From assembly GCF_018614195.1 (NCBI RefSeq), contig NZ_JAGGOT010000009.1, positions 62,001 to 126,000 on the forward strand: a stretch of DNA of 64,000 nucleotides. Reading direction: 5' to 3'. A program made the translations under genes and the position numbers. Source of the stretch: Streptomyces sp. ISL-43 (GTDB lineage: Bacteria; Actinomycetota; Actinomycetes; Streptomycetales; Streptomycetaceae). The notes under the pieces were generated by a model. The model saw nothing but the letters and a program-made list of their open reading frames with translations. It was not told the origin of the DNA and did no database searches. Shown piece by piece: positions 28,484-37,567 of this stretch; position 1 is the first letter of the stretch, and every line of letters begins with the position of its first letter.

Positions 28484-28609
28484 ATGGCGGAGTTCGACAT
28501 CGATGCCCTCCAGGTCCTGCCCGAGGACGTCCGTACCGAGGACGCCCGCGGCGAGGAGCACGCCGCCGCGCTGATCACGGCCTGCCGCTGGCACACGAGC
28601 GGCTGCTGA
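28484..28609 (+). CDS. lanA: Lanthipeptide precursor, class IV type
   Basis: A 41-aa peptide with GAAGGAG 6 bp before the ATG. The leader holds DIDALQVLPEDV, the LQxLPE-like helix used by LanL/LanKC enzymes. The core is the C-terminal part ending ALITACRWHTSGC, with Thr and Cys, then Thr-Ser-Cys at the end. Two small non-overlapping rings (Thr-x-Cys and Thr/Ser-to-terminal Cys) are possible. The leader-core boundary is not certain; it may follow GEEHAA. A strong terminator follows 42 bp later. Confidence 0.82.
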   Translation: MAEFDIDALQVLPEDVRTEDARGEEHAAALITACRWHTSGC

Positions 28610-28650
28610 TCGCCCGCCGCACCGGCGGCGATCCCCTGTAGCCGCCCCCC

Positions 28651-28685
28651 GGGAGGGGACCGGAGCCCTGCCTCGGTCCCCTCCC
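28651..28685 (+). terminator. Terminator of the lanthipeptide operon
   Basis: GGGAGGGGACCG (28651-28662) pairs perfectly with CGGTCCCCTCCC (28674-28685). Confidence 0.8.
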
Positions 28686-28749
28686 TCAGCCATCCCTCGC
28701 CGGGCCCCGCCTGGGCGAGGGGGCGCCGCGTCTTTCCCCGTACCGCGCC

Positions 28750-30177
28750 TCACCCTTCCTTCGGGTCGAGGTCGGCGAGTGCCGCTCCCAGCCGACGTGC
28801 GCCTTCGGTCAGCTCGGCGTGATCGGCGGTCGCGGCGAAGCCGATACGCAGGTGAGCCGCGGGCGGCTCGGTGGCGAAGTAGCGACTGCCGGCGCTCACG
28901 GTGACGCCGCGCTGCCGGGCGGCGCTGGTGAGGACGGTGTCGTCCACGCCCGACGGCAGGCGAACCCACAGGTGCAGTCCGCCCGTGGGCAACCCGGCCA
29001 CGGTCGCACCGGGGACCTCCTGGCTGACCGCGGCGGCCAGCACGGCGCACCGCTCCCGCAGCGCCGTACCGAGCGAGCGGACGTGCCGGTCCCAGGACGG
29101 TGAGCTGAGCACTTCCAACGCGGCCTCCTGGAGTGGGCGCGTGACGAAGAAGTCGTCGACCAGGCGCACCGCGCGCATGCGCTCCATGACCGGTCCGCGG
29201 GCCACCAGCGCACCGATCCGCAGGCTCGGTGCGGCGGGCTTGGTGAGTGAGGTGACGTGGACGACCGTGCCGTCGCGGTCGTCGGCGACCAGTGGCCGCG
29301 GTACGGCGCCGCCGTGTCCCAGGTGCCGTGCGAAGTCGTCCTCGAGCACGAACGCGCCCGAGGCGCGCGCCACATCGAGGATCTGGCGGCGCCGTTCGGG
29401 CGTGAGTACGGTGCCGGTCGGGTTCTGGTAGGTCGGCTGGCAGTACAGCAGTCGCGCGCCGGTCATCGCGAACGCGTCGGCCAGCATGTCGGGCCGCAGG
29501 CCGTCGGCGTCGAGTGGTACCGGAACGGGCCGCAGCCCCGCGGCGCGGGCGGCGGCCAGGGCCCGGGGATAGGTGGGGGACTCCACCAGAACCGGGCTGC
29601 CGGGCCCGGCGATGGCCCGGAACGCGATCGACAGGGCGCTCTGCCCGCCGGCGGTGACCAGCACGTCCTCCGGCGTCACGCTGCCGCCGACGATCCGGGC
29701 GAACACGGTGCGCAGCGCCATCAGGCCGCCGGCCGGGGCGCGGTCCCAGGCATCCGGACGGCGTGCCGCCCGCGCAAGCGCCGCGCTCAGGGCCCGGGTG
29801 GGCTGGAGCGAGCGGTGGACGTAGCCGCCGTCCAGCGTGATCGTCCCGGCCGGTGGCGGGCCGAGCGGGTCGGCGATCAGGTGGGTGTCGACGGCGCGGT
29901 CGGTGAGGGCGACGGTCTGCCAGTCGGTATCCGTGTCGCTGCCGCCGGCTGCGTCGCGGAGCCGGTCGCGCCGGGCCACGAACGTCCCGCTGCCCGGCCG
30001 GGTCACCACCGCGCCCTCGGCGGCCAGTGCGGCGATGGCCCGCGCCACGGTCGCCGGGCCGACCCGGTACTCCTTGATCAGCTCCCGGCTGCTCGGCAGT
30101 CGGTCGCCGGGCATCAGCCGGGAGATCAACGTACGGAGGCTGTCGGCCAACTCGACAGAAGTGCTACCGTCATTCAT
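28750..30177 (-). CDS. MocR-family regulator (GntR HTH plus aminotransferase fold)
   Basis: The 475-aa protein has a GntR-type winged HTH (about residues 10-70; LPSSRELIKEYRVGPATVAR) linked to a fold-type I PLP domain (about 105-470). The Schiff-base lysine lies in SLTKPAAPSLRIG. In MocR proteins the PLP domain senses a vitamer or amino substrate. The ATG at 30177 is chosen; it overlaps the ATG of the divergent aminotransferase gene within CATG. A 12-bp inverted repeat surrounds both starts, so it probably represses or activates both. The transcript seems leaderless. Confidence 0.85.
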   Translation of the reverse strand: MNDGSTSVELADSLRTLISRLMPGDRLPSSRELIKEYRVGPATVARAIAALAAEGAVVTRPGSGTFVARRDRLRDAAGGSDTDTDWQTVALTDRAVDTHLIADPLGPPPAGTITLDGGYVHRSLQPTRALSAALARAARRPDAWDRAPAGGLMALRTVFARIVGGSVTPEDVLVTAGGQSALSIAFRAIAGPGSPVLVESPTYPRALAAARAAGLRPVPVPLDADGLRPDMLADAFAMTGARLLYCQPTYQNPTGTVLTPERRRQILDVARASGAFVLEDDFARHLGHGGAVPRPLVADDRDGTVVHVTSLTKPAAPSLRIGALVARGPVMERMRAVRLVDDFFVTRPLQEAALEVLSSPSWDRHVRSLGTALRERCAVLAAAVSQEVPGATVAGLPTGGLHLWVRLPSGVDDTVLTSAARQRGVTVSAGSRYFATEPPAAHLRIGFAATADHAELTEGARRLGAALADLDPKEG

Positions 30178-30200
30178 GAGAGACAACAGTAGCGCTTCTG
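30156..30200. promoter_or_regulatory. Symmetric divergent promoter/operator
   Basis: CAGAAGTGCTAC (30156-30167) and GTAGCGCTTCTG (30189-30200) are inverted repeats with one mismatch. Each arm carries a -10-like element (TACCGT on plus; TACTGT on minus). The centre is the CATG (30175-30178) in which both genes start, so both mRNAs are likely leaderless. Confidence 0.65.
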
Positions 30201-31414
30201 GCTCTGGTCAGGAAGCACTTCAGCTGGACGTCGCCGCTCTGCGGGCCGACACCCCGGGGTGCCGCCATGTCATCCACTTCAACAACGCGGGCTGCGGGCT
30301 GCTGGCGGCGCCCGTGCGGGACGCGATGGTCGGCCATCTGAACCTCGAAGCCCGGATGGGCGGTTACGAGGCGTCGGCCGCCCGGGCCGCCGAAGTCCGC
30401 GAGTTCTACACGGAGATTGCCGCCCTCATCAACGCGACGCCCGACAACATCGCTTTCGCGGGCAGTGCCACCCACGCCTACGCCAACGCCCTGTCCTCGA
30501 TCCCGTTCGAGACCGACGACGTCATCCTCACCACCCGCGACGACTTCATCTCCAACCAGATCGCCTTCCTCTCCCTGCGCAAGCGATTCGGCGTACGCGT
30601 CGTCCACGCGCCCAACACCCCGGAGGGCGGGGTCGATGTGGAGGCGATGGCCGCGCTGATGCGGATCCACCGCCCCCGCCTGGTGTCCGCCACCCATGTC
30701 CCCACCAACTCGGGCCTCGTCTCGCCCGTCGCCGAAATCGGCCGTCACTGCCGCGAGTTGGACCTGCTCTACCTGGTCGACGCCTGCCAGTCGGTGGGCC
30801 AGTTCGTCATCGACGTGGAGGAGATCGGCTGCGACCTCCTCACCGCCACCTGCCGCAAGTTCCTCCGCGGCCCGCGCGGTTCCGGATTCCTGTACGTATC
30901 CGATCGCGTCCTGCGCGCGGGCTACGAACCCCTGTTCATCGATATGCACGGGGCCCGCTGGACCGAGCCGGGCGGCTACGAGCCCGTGGCGACGGCGGCC
31001 CGGTTCGAGGAGTGGGAGTTCCCGTACGCCACGGTGCTCGGCAGCGCCGCCGCGACGCGCTACGCCCGAAAGGTCGGCATCGAGGCCATCGAGCGGCGGA
31101 CCCCGGCGCTCGCGGCCCGGCTCCGCGACCGGCTCGCGCCGATCCCGGGGGTGCGCGTGCTCGACCGCGGCCCGCGCCTTGCCGCGCTCGTCACCTTCGG
31201 CGTAGCGGGCTGGCAGCCGCAGCCGTTCAAGGCGGCCATGGATGACCGCGGTATCAACTCGGCGCTCAGCTTCCGTGAGTTCGCACAGTTCGACTTCGGG
31301 GACAAGGACGTCGACTGGTGCCTGCGCCTGTCGCCGCACTACTACAACACCGAGGAGGAAGTGGACCACGTCGCGGACGTGGTCGCGGACCTCGCCGGCC
31401 AGGGACGGCGATGA
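30176..31414 (+). CDS. Class V aminotransferase (cysteine desulfurase/isopenicillin N epimerase-like)
   Basis: The 412-aa PLP enzyme begins with the class V pattern HFNNAGCGLLAAPV. The active-site lysine lies in LLTATCRKFLRGPRGSGF. A DACQSVGQF motif marks the cofactor Asp. The group includes cysteine desulfurases, kynureninase-like enzymes and CefD-like epimerases; the substrate is not clear. ATG 30176 is divergent with MocR. Its stop overlaps the MFS gene start (ATGA), so the product may be exported by it. Confidence 0.8.
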   Translation: MRDNSSASGSGQEALQLDVAALRADTPGCRHVIHFNNAGCGLLAAPVRDAMVGHLNLEARMGGYEASAARAAEVREFYTEIAALINATPDNIAFAGSATHAYANALSSIPFETDDVILTTRDDFISNQIAFLSLRKRFGVRVVHAPNTPEGGVDVEAMAALMRIHRPRLVSATHVPTNSGLVSPVAEIGRHCRELDLLYLVDACQSVGQFVIDVEEIGCDLLTATCRKFLRGPRGSGFLYVSDRVLRAGYEPLFIDMHGARWTEPGGYEPVATAARFEEWEFPYATVLGSAAATRYARKVGIEAIERRTPALAARLRDRLAPIPGVRVLDRGPRLAALVTFGVAGWQPQPFKAAMDDRGINSALSFREFAQFDFGDKDVDWCLRLSPHYYNTEEEVDHVADVVADLAGQGRR

Positions 31415-32727
31415 CCGCCACGCGGACACGCACCGAGGAGCCGTCCACGAAGAGCCTCTGGCGCAACGGCGACTTCCTCAAGTTCTGGCTCGGTGAGACC
31501 CTCTCGCTCCTCGGCACCCAGGTCACGAACCTCGCCCTGCCGCTGACCGCGATCACCGCCTTCAACGCCACCGACGAGCAGGTCGGTGTCCTGCGATTCC
31601 TGCAGCTCGTCCCGTATCTCGGTCTCGCCCTGGTCTTCGGGGTGTGGGTGGACCGGGCCCGGCGTCGGCGGATCATGCTCGGAGCCAACCTCGTCCGGAT
31701 GATCCTGCTGGCCCTCGTACCCGTCCTGTACTGGACGGACGCGCTCGGTCTGGGATCGCTGCTGGTGATCGCCTGCGCAGTCGGCGTCGCCTCGGTGCTG
31801 TTCGACGTGAGCTGGATGTCGTACGTACCCACGCTCGTGCGCGACCCCAAGCACTATGTGGAAGCCGGCGCCAAGATGGGGATGACCTCATCGGCGGCCG
31901 ATGTGGCAGGGCCGGGGATCGCGGGTGTCCTGGTCGGCGCCCTGACCGCGCCCGTGGCGCTGATCGTCGACGCCTTCTCCTATCTGGTGTCCCTGATCTC
32001 GCTGTTGCTCATCCGCACGCCCGAGCCCCGTCCCGAAGCGCCGGCAGCACGACGGCACATGCCGACCGAACTCCGGGACGGTTTGCGCTTGGTGCTGAAG
32101 AACCCGGTTCTGCGGTCGCTGGCCCTGATCGGGTTCTGCTGCAACTTCTCCATGATCACCGTTTGGACGATGTTCCTGCTGTACGGAACGCGCGAGCTGC
32201 ACCTGGACTCGGCGACCCTCGGCGGCATCTTCGCCACTGCCTCCGTGGGCGGTCTGATCGGCGCGGCGATCTCCCGCAAGGTCATCCGGCGCTTCCGGCT
32301 CGGCCTCGTCTACCTCGTCGCGCAGTCGGCCCTCCTCATCGGCCCGACGCTGATCGTCCTGGCGGCCGGCCCCCGGCCGGTGATGGTGGGGATGTTCGTC
32401 ATCTCCTTCTTCACCACCTACCTCGGACTCGGCGTCGCCGGCGTCGTCATCGTCAGCCTGCGCCAGGCCAGTACCCGGCAGTCGATGATGGGCCGGATGA
32501 CGGCGGTCTTCCGCACCCTGCTCTTCGGCGGCGGCGCACTCGGCGGCCTGTTCGCGGGCCTGCTGTCCGGCCGGATCGGTGCCCGGGGGGCATTGACCGT
32601 GGCGGCGATCGGCTCCGCCGCCGTGCTGATCGCGCTCGTCCTGTCCCCGGTGTGCCGACTGCGTGCCCTGCCGTCGGCACCGGAAGAACCCGTCACGGCG
32701 GCAGCGGACGGGCACGCCGTCGACTGA
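31411..32727 (+). CDS. MFS transporter (MFS_3/enterobactin-exporter-like)
   Basis: The 438-aa protein has twelve predicted membrane helices. The N-terminal FLKFWLGETLSLLGTQVTNL and the VDRARRRRIML loop after helix 2 are typical of the enterobactin-exporter/macrolide-efflux branch. ATG 31411 overlaps the stop of the aminotransferase gene. Probably it exports a product or a toxic amino compound under MocR control. A strong terminator follows. Confidence 0.83.
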   Translation: MTATRTRTEEPSTKSLWRNGDFLKFWLGETLSLLGTQVTNLALPLTAITAFNATDEQVGVLRFLQLVPYLGLALVFGVWVDRARRRRIMLGANLVRMILLALVPVLYWTDALGLGSLLVIACAVGVASVLFDVSWMSYVPTLVRDPKHYVEAGAKMGMTSSAADVAGPGIAGVLVGALTAPVALIVDAFSYLVSLISLLLIRTPEPRPEAPAARRHMPTELRDGLRLVLKNPVLRSLALIGFCCNFSMITVWTMFLLYGTRELHLDSATLGGIFATASVGGLIGAAISRKVIRRFRLGLVYLVAQSALLIGPTLIVLAAGPRPVMVGMFVISFFTTYLGLGVAGVVIVSLRQASTRQSMMGRMTAVFRTLLFGGGALGGLFAGLLSGRIGARGALTVAAIGSAAVLIALVLSPVCRLRALPSAPEEPVTAAADGHAVD

Positions 32728-32737
32728 CACGGAGAAC

Positions 32738-32775
32738 GTCGAAGGGCCCCACCGCGAACGGTCGGGCCCTTCGAC
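32738..32775 (+). terminator. Terminator after the MFS gene
   Basis: GTCGAAGGGCCC (32738-32749) pairs perfectly with GGGCCCTTCGAC (32764-32775). Confidence 0.85.
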
Positions 32776-33077
32776 ATCGTGCCCGGTGAGACGCCGCGAA
32801 TGGATGCCGAGCCGCCAACGGTGGAAGCCGGAGCGGGAAGACATGGGACGCCCGCGAGAATCGGGCTTCGCGGCTCTGACAGGGGTAAGTCGAGCTGTGA
32901 AGTTGCCTGTTCCTCGACCGAGTGGACCTCACCCCGGCCGAGAAGAGGTGCCCGACCCGATCGTGAGTGGTCAGGTGCATCGCCGCGCACTGTGCCCGCC
33001 ACACGCGCCAGGTACCCGGCCGTCCCCGTGCCTCGGCGGCCCGTGGCGGGACGGACGCCCGGATCGGCCCGGGAGGA
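32776..33077. other. Intergenic region between convergent operons
   Basis: About 300 bp between the MFS terminator and the 3' end of the hydratase gene. I see no gene and no convincing RNA here. Confidence 0.5.
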
Positions 33078-33869
33078 TCAGCCCCTCGCGTGCTGGTGGA
33101 GAGCGGCTGCCAGGAGATGGGAGTCGAGCAGGGAGACGTCTGCCGTCCTGTCCGCCCGTGCGTAGCCGGCCAGCATCCGTTTGGTCAGGACGAGTGCTTC
33201 GGGCGAGCGTCGGACGAGGGGCCTGGTCCAGGAATCGATCACCTTGTCCAGCTGGTCGAGTGGGGCGGTCCGGTGGAGCAGACCGATACGGTGGGCCGTG
33301 TCGGCGTCGAAGACGTCGCAGGTGAGCATGAGCTCGCGAATCCTGGAGGTGCCGGCCTCGGAGACCAGGCGTCCCATCGCCCCGCCCCATGCCGGCGGTA
33401 GCCCTATGCCGACCTCCGGCATGCGAAAACGGCTGGTGTCGGCACCGGCGCGCAGATCGCAGAAGGAGGCGAGGGCGAGACCCGCGCCGATGACCCGCCC
33501 GTGCAACCGGGCGATGGTGACCGCGTGAGTGTTCTCCAGGGCCTGGCACAGGCGGTGCGCCTTGTCGGCGATGCGCCGCAGGGCCACTCCGGACGGATCG
33601 GCGGCCAGTGCCTCCTGGTACTCGTTGCGGTCGGCGCCCAGGCAGAAGTCCGTACCCAGTGACGACAGCGTCAGGATCCGGACGTCGGGTCTCTCGTGGA
33701 GGTCGTCGAGCAGGGTGGCGAGGTCGTCGAGGACTGCGGTGTCCAACGTGTCGTCCTGCCCCCAGGGGTTGAGGCGGACATGCAGTACGGGGCCGTCCTG
33801 CTCGACACGTATCGCCTTGGGAGCGGTCCGGGCGCGTACGGGGGTGGGGGTGGGGGTCGATTCGGTCAT
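33078..33869 (-). CDS. Enoyl-CoA hydratase/isomerase family protein
   Basis: The 263-aa crotonase-fold protein has the oxyanion-hole strands TDFCLGADRNEY and LHGRVIGAGLALASFCDLR. The usual catalytic Glu of hydratases is in the region MPEVGIGLPPAWGG (Glu present). The ATG at 33869 overlaps the P450 stop. It ends the conservon operon. A crotonase is not a usual conservon member; it may act with the two P450-type proteins on an acyl-CoA or a similar substrate. Confidence 0.82.
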   Translation of the reverse strand: MTESTPTPTPVRARTAPKAIRVEQDGPVLHVRLNPWGQDDTLDTAVLDDLATLLDDLHERPDVRILTLSSLGTDFCLGADRNEYQEALAADPSGVALRRIADKAHRLCQALENTHAVTIARLHGRVIGAGLALASFCDLRAGADTSRFRMPEVGIGLPPAWGGAMGRLVSEAGTSRIRELMLTCDVFDADTAHRIGLLHRTAPLDQLDKVIDSWTRPLVRRSPEALVLTKRMLAGYARADRTADVSLLDSHLLAAALHQHARG

Positions 33870-35113
33870 GCGAGTGCTACGTCCAGGTTCAGCAGGCGCC
33901 GGAACGCCACACGGGGCGCCATCGACGGGGGGCGTACGAGGGTGAGGCGGGGAAGGCGCCGGATCAGTTGGCGGAGAAGGGTCTGGGCTTCGAGGCGGGC
34001 CAGCGGCGCGCCGAGGCAGTAGTGGATGCCGCCACTGAACGCGAGGTGGCCGGGCGTGCGGGCGGGGTCGAACCGGTCCGCGTCGCTGTGTCTGGCCGGG
34101 TCTCGGTGCGCCGCTCCGACCATGAGGTGGACCATCTCGTCGCGGCGGATCTCGACGCCTCCCAGCACGGAGTCCTGCGAGGCGACCCTGCTGATCACGT
34201 GGGTAGGCGGGTCGTAGCGGAGCGTCTCCTCCACGAACCCGGGTACGAGGTCCGGGTTGTCGGCGATCATGTCCCAGCGTTCCGGGCTTTCGACGAGCCG
34301 GAGTGTCATCGTCGAGAGGAGGGTCCCGGTGGTTTCCAGGGCGGCCAGCAGGACGAACAACACCAGGAAGTAGACTGCCTCGTCGGCCTTGTCCTGGTCG
34401 GGCTCGATCGCGTCCCACGTCTGGATCCACCGGGTGACGGGGTCATCACCGGGGTGGGAGCGCCGATCACGCACCAGGTCCATGAAATGGGTGCGGAGTT
34501 CGGCCGTGGCCGCGTCGGACAATGCCAGTTGGCTGGCCGACGGCAGCAGCTCCTGGGTGAAGACCTGATCGTGTGTCAACTGCCGGAGCCTGGGCCAGTC
34601 GGCCGGCGGCAGCCCGAGCCAGTCACCTATGGTGGCCACCGGCAGCTCCTCGCAGACCAGCTCCGAGATGTCCGCCTCGCCGGTGCGTATTCGCTCCGTG
34701 AAGGCGTCGAGGAGCCTATCCGCGGTCCGGTTCACATTGCGGCCGATGCGCTCCATGGCGGCTCGGTCGAACGTGCCCGCCGCGCGTCGCACCTTGGTGT
34801 GGTCCGGGGGGTTGAGCGCGGCGAGCGTGTTGCTCATCTCGCGTGAGGAGGGCGCGTTCCAGCGTGTCCCGGGCCCCTGGCGCTCCCGCCATTCCCTGTC
34901 GGGCTCCAGCCATTGACGGCTGCGCAGAACCTGGTCGCAGGCGGCGAAGCCCGTCACGACGGAGCCGCCCCAGGGGGCGGGCACCACCTCGCCCCGCGAG
35001 CGGAGTTCGGCGTATATAGGGAAGGGGTCGGCCTGCCCTCCGGCCGTCCGCAGACGGGAGAAGAGGGAGGCGGACGCCCGGCGGTCGTACGACGGAGTTG
35101 TGGCAACCCCCAT
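33866..35113 (-). CDS. Cytochrome P450
   Basis: The 415-aa P450 has the heme-Cys loop FSGGIHYCLG, the K-helix ExxR in VEETLRYDPP, and an I-helix LLAALETTGTLL in which the usual AGxxT is changed to ALETT. AAGGAG 8 bp upstream supports ATG 35113 over an earlier in-frame start. P450 genes commonly sit after cvnD in conservons. The gene overlaps the hydratase by ATGA. A 104-bp gap separates it from the other P450-like gene. No ferredoxin gene is nearby. Confidence 0.88.
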   Translation of the reverse strand: MGVATTPSYDRRASASLFSRLRTAGGQADPFPIYAELRSRGEVVPAPWGGSVVTGFAACDQVLRSRQWLEPDREWRERQGPGTRWNAPSSREMSNTLAALNPPDHTKVRRAAGTFDRAAMERIGRNVNRTADRLLDAFTERIRTGEADISELVCEELPVATIGDWLGLPPADWPRLRQLTHDQVFTQELLPSASQLALSDAATAELRTHFMDLVRDRRSHPGDDPVTRWIQTWDAIEPDQDKADEAVYFLVLFVLLAALETTGTLLSTMTLRLVESPERWDMIADNPDLVPGFVEETLRYDPPTHVISRVASQDSVLGGVEIRRDEMVHLMVGAAHRDPARHSDADRFDPARTPGHLAFSGGIHYCLGAPLARLEAQTLLRQLIRRLPRLTLVRPPSMAPRVAFRRLLNLDVALA

Positions 35114-35217
35114 GATGGCGGCTCCTTTCTGAGAACCAGCCGCCATGCATACCCATGTGATCGTTAAGGCATCCACTACCACTGAGTACGCGGGAGGTTA
35201 CTAGAATCACACTTGCC

Positions 35218-36597
35218 TCACTCGCCCCTGGTCCACGCCAGGAAGCGGCTGAACAGGCCGCCCTTGGGCTGCGTGGTGACACCGGCGTTCGTACGCGAGG
35301 GGCCGGCGTTGGAGGGCGAGGAGGCGGCTGTCTGCTGCTGGGGCATCTGGCCCGCGTTCGATCCGGCCGACCCGGCTGCCTGGGGAACAGCCCTCGGGGT
35401 GAAGCGGATCGGGAGGGTGACCAGTGTGCGGCTCCACGGGCTCGGCGCCCAGGTGAGCGCCTTGAACGGGACCCGCATCTCGACGTCGAGAAGCTGGTTG
35501 AGCAGTGCCTCTACGGCAGTCACGGCGATCATGAAAGCCGGGTCCTTGGCGGGGCAGGCGTGCGGGCCCGCTCCGAACGCCAAGTGCGCCTTGGCGCTGA
35601 GCTGTTCGCGGTGTTCGGTCAGCTTCGGGTCGGTGTTGGCCGCGGCGAACGAGATCAGGACCGGGTCGTTGGCCCGGATCACCCTGCCGCCGAGCTCGAC
35701 GTCGTGAGTCGGGTAGTGAGCCGCGTAGTTGGCGATCGGCGCGTAGTTCCAGAGGGTCTGGGAGACCGCGTCCTCGACGGGGAGGCCGACCTGCCAGTCC
35801 TCTCCGAGGTACAGGGCGCTACTGGTGCCGATGGCCGCGGCCAGCGGCGCGGTGCCACCGGAGAGCAGGGTGACCAGCTGGTGCAGCACCTCCTCGTCGC
35901 TCAGCTGGGCCGGGTGCTCCATCAGACGTGTCGTCAGGTCGGCTGTCGGGCGCCGCCGCTTGAGGTCGATCAGCTCGGTGAGCGCCCCGCCGAGCACCTC
36001 GTCGGCTCCGGGTGTTCCCTCGAAGATGCCACTGATCCCGGCGATCACGCGGTCGCCGATCTCGGGCGGGCAGCCGAACAGCTCGCTGAAGACCAGCAGA
36101 GGCAGCGGCTGGGCGTACTCGGCCATCAGCTCCGCCTGGCCGCGGATGTCGGTACTGAACTGGCTGATCAAGTAGTTGGCGGACTGCTGTGTCTGCCTGA
36201 TGAGCTGGTGCTCGTTGATCGTGGCGAGACTGTCGGTAACGGCCCGACGCAGTCTGGCATGTGCCGCACCGTCACTGAAGAGCGCGTTGGGGCGGTAGCC
36301 CATCATGGGCAGTGCCGGGCTGTCGGCCGGGACGCGCCCTTCGTTGAGGGCGTTCCAGCGGCGGGAGTCGCGCACGAAGGAGGCGGGGTTCTGCAGCACG
36401 TACAGGGCGGCGTCGTAGCTGGTGACGAGCTCGGCCTGGACGTCGGGGGCGATGTCCACGGGCGCACTGAGACCGAACGAACGCAGCTGTGCGTAGTGGC
36501 TGTCGGGGTCGGCTCCGAACGAGGGGCCGTACATCTGGACGTTCCCGTGCGCGGGGCAGCCGGGGGGTATCTCCTGCGGTTCAAGTGGCTGTTGCAT
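35218..36597 (-). CDS. Divergent P450-like protein of the conservon (CvnE type)
   Basis: The 459-aa product has a heme loop FGAGPHACPA with the Cys intact. But the ExxR of the K helix is replaced by QTLWNY, and the I-helix oxygen motif is GGTAPL. A ~50-residue Gln/Ser/Pro-rich, disordered tail ends in GLFSRFLAWTRGE, an amphipathic helix. Loss of ExxR suggests weak or no monooxygenase activity. It may be a heme-based sensor or structural partner. It starts 10 bp after cvnD, with AGGAG upstream. Confidence 0.82.
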   Translation of the reverse strand: MQQPLEPQEIPPGCPAHGNVQMYGPSFGADPDSHYAQLRSFGLSAPVDIAPDVQAELVTSYDAALYVLQNPASFVRDSRRWNALNEGRVPADSPALPMMGYRPNALFSDGAAHARLRRAVTDSLATINEHQLIRQTQQSANYLISQFSTDIRGQAELMAEYAQPLPLLVFSELFGCPPEIGDRVIAGISGIFEGTPGADEVLGGALTELIDLKRRRPTADLTTRLMEHPAQLSDEEVLHQLVTLLSGGTAPLAAAIGTSSALYLGEDWQVGLPVEDAVSQTLWNYAPIANYAAHYPTHDVELGGRVIRANDPVLISFAAANTDPKLTEHREQLSAKAHLAFGAGPHACPAKDPAFMIAVTAVEALLNQLLDVEMRVPFKALTWAPSPWSRTLVTLPIRFTPRAVPQAAGSAGSNAGQMPQQQTAASSPSNAGPSRTNAGVTTQPKGGLFSRFLAWTRGE

Positions 36598-36607
36598 TCC
36601 TGCGCTC

Positions 36608-37168
36608 CTAGCCGAGTTGGGACATGAGGTGTTTCACGAGGATGATGAGGGCCTGCGCCGAGGAGTTCTCGTCCCGTACGTCGCACTCCACGACAGGGGT
36701 CTCGGCGGTGAGGTTCAGGGCCTCGCGCACCTCGTCGAGCGGGTAGTCCGTGGTGCCCTCGAAGTGGTTCACGGCGATGGCGAACGTCAGGCCGAAACGT
36801 TCGACGAGGTCCAGGACGGGGAAGGACTCGTGCAGTCGCTCCGGGTCGACTAGGACCAGCGCGCCCAGAGCGCCCCGGGAGAGCTCCTCCCACATCTCCT
36901 TGAAGCGCTCCTGGCCGGGCGTTCCGAAGAGGTAGAGCACCAGGGTGTCGCTGAGGGTGAGCCGGCCGAAGTCCATGGCGACGGTGGTGGTCTTCTTGTC
37001 GGGTGTGCCCGACAGGTCATCGAAGCCCACGCTGGCCTCGGTGATCTCTTCCTCGGTCCGTAGGGGCTCGATCTCGGAGAGACTGCCGATGCAGGTGGTC
37101 TTGCCGACCCCGAAGTGCCCCACTATGAGGATCTTCACCGCGTGGGAGACATCTGGATCCAGGTACAC
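36608..37168 (-). CDS. cvnD: Conservon GTPase CvnD
   Basis: The 186-aa small GTPase has P-loop GHFGVGKTT (about residues 17-25), a switch Thr region, FGTPGQERF as G3 (DxxG replaced, as in MglA-like conservon GTPases), and VNHFEGT at the G4 position. CvnD proteins cycle between membrane and cytosol with CvnB as likely GAP or regulator. The start is GTG 37168, immediately after the cvnC stop. Confidence 0.9.
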   Translation of the reverse strand: MYLDPDVSHAVKILIVGHFGVGKTTCIGSLSEIEPLRTEEEITEASVGFDDLSGTPDKKTTTVAMDFGRLTLSDTLVLYLFGTPGQERFKEMWEELSRGALGALVLVDPERLHESFPVLDLVERFGLTFAIAVNHFEGTTDYPLDEVREALNLTAETPVVECDVRDENSSAQALIILVKHLMSQLG

Positions 37169-37171
37169 GCG

Positions 37172-37567
37172 TTACGCTCCGAATCGATTCTTCAGGCCCT
37201 CGAGCACGGCGCTGACCAGTTCTCTGTCGACACGGTCGGCGCGCGGTATCGGCCTCCTCGCGAGGATGAGACTGTCCTCCTCCAACTGCATCAGCAGGAT
37301 GCGGACGATGCCCAGGGGCAGGTGCGTGTGCCCTGCCACCTCGGCCACGGACAGGAAGCCGTTCGCGACCAGGTCCATGACCTGTCCCGCCTCCGGGGAC
37401 AGCGTGCGCGCCGCGGCCTGTCCGTTCTCTGCCGCCGCCGCCGTCACGAGCGTCGTGTGCTCGTACTCGTGGTCCGGGGGCAGCGCTCGTCCGTTCGTGA
37501 TCACGAAGAGGGGGACTAACGGAGACGTCAGTTCCAGCTCTTCATCCTGTTCGGGCCCGTCAGGCAT
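37172..37567 (-). CDS. cvnC: Conservon protein CvnC (DUF742)
   Basis: This 131-aa DUF742 protein has a winged-HTH-like core (VMDLVANGFLSVAEVAGHTH LPLGIVRILL in outline) and C-terminal GLKNRFGA. DUF742 proteins always lie between the roadblock and GTPase genes in conservons. The start overlaps the cvnB end by 8 bp. Confidence 0.9.
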   Translation of the reverse strand: MPDGPEQDEELELTSPLVPLFVITNGRALPPDHEYEHTTLVTAAAAENGQAAARTLSPEAGQVMDLVANGFLSVAEVAGHTHLPLGIVRILLMQLEEDSLILARRPIPRADRVDRELVSAVLEGLKNRFGA

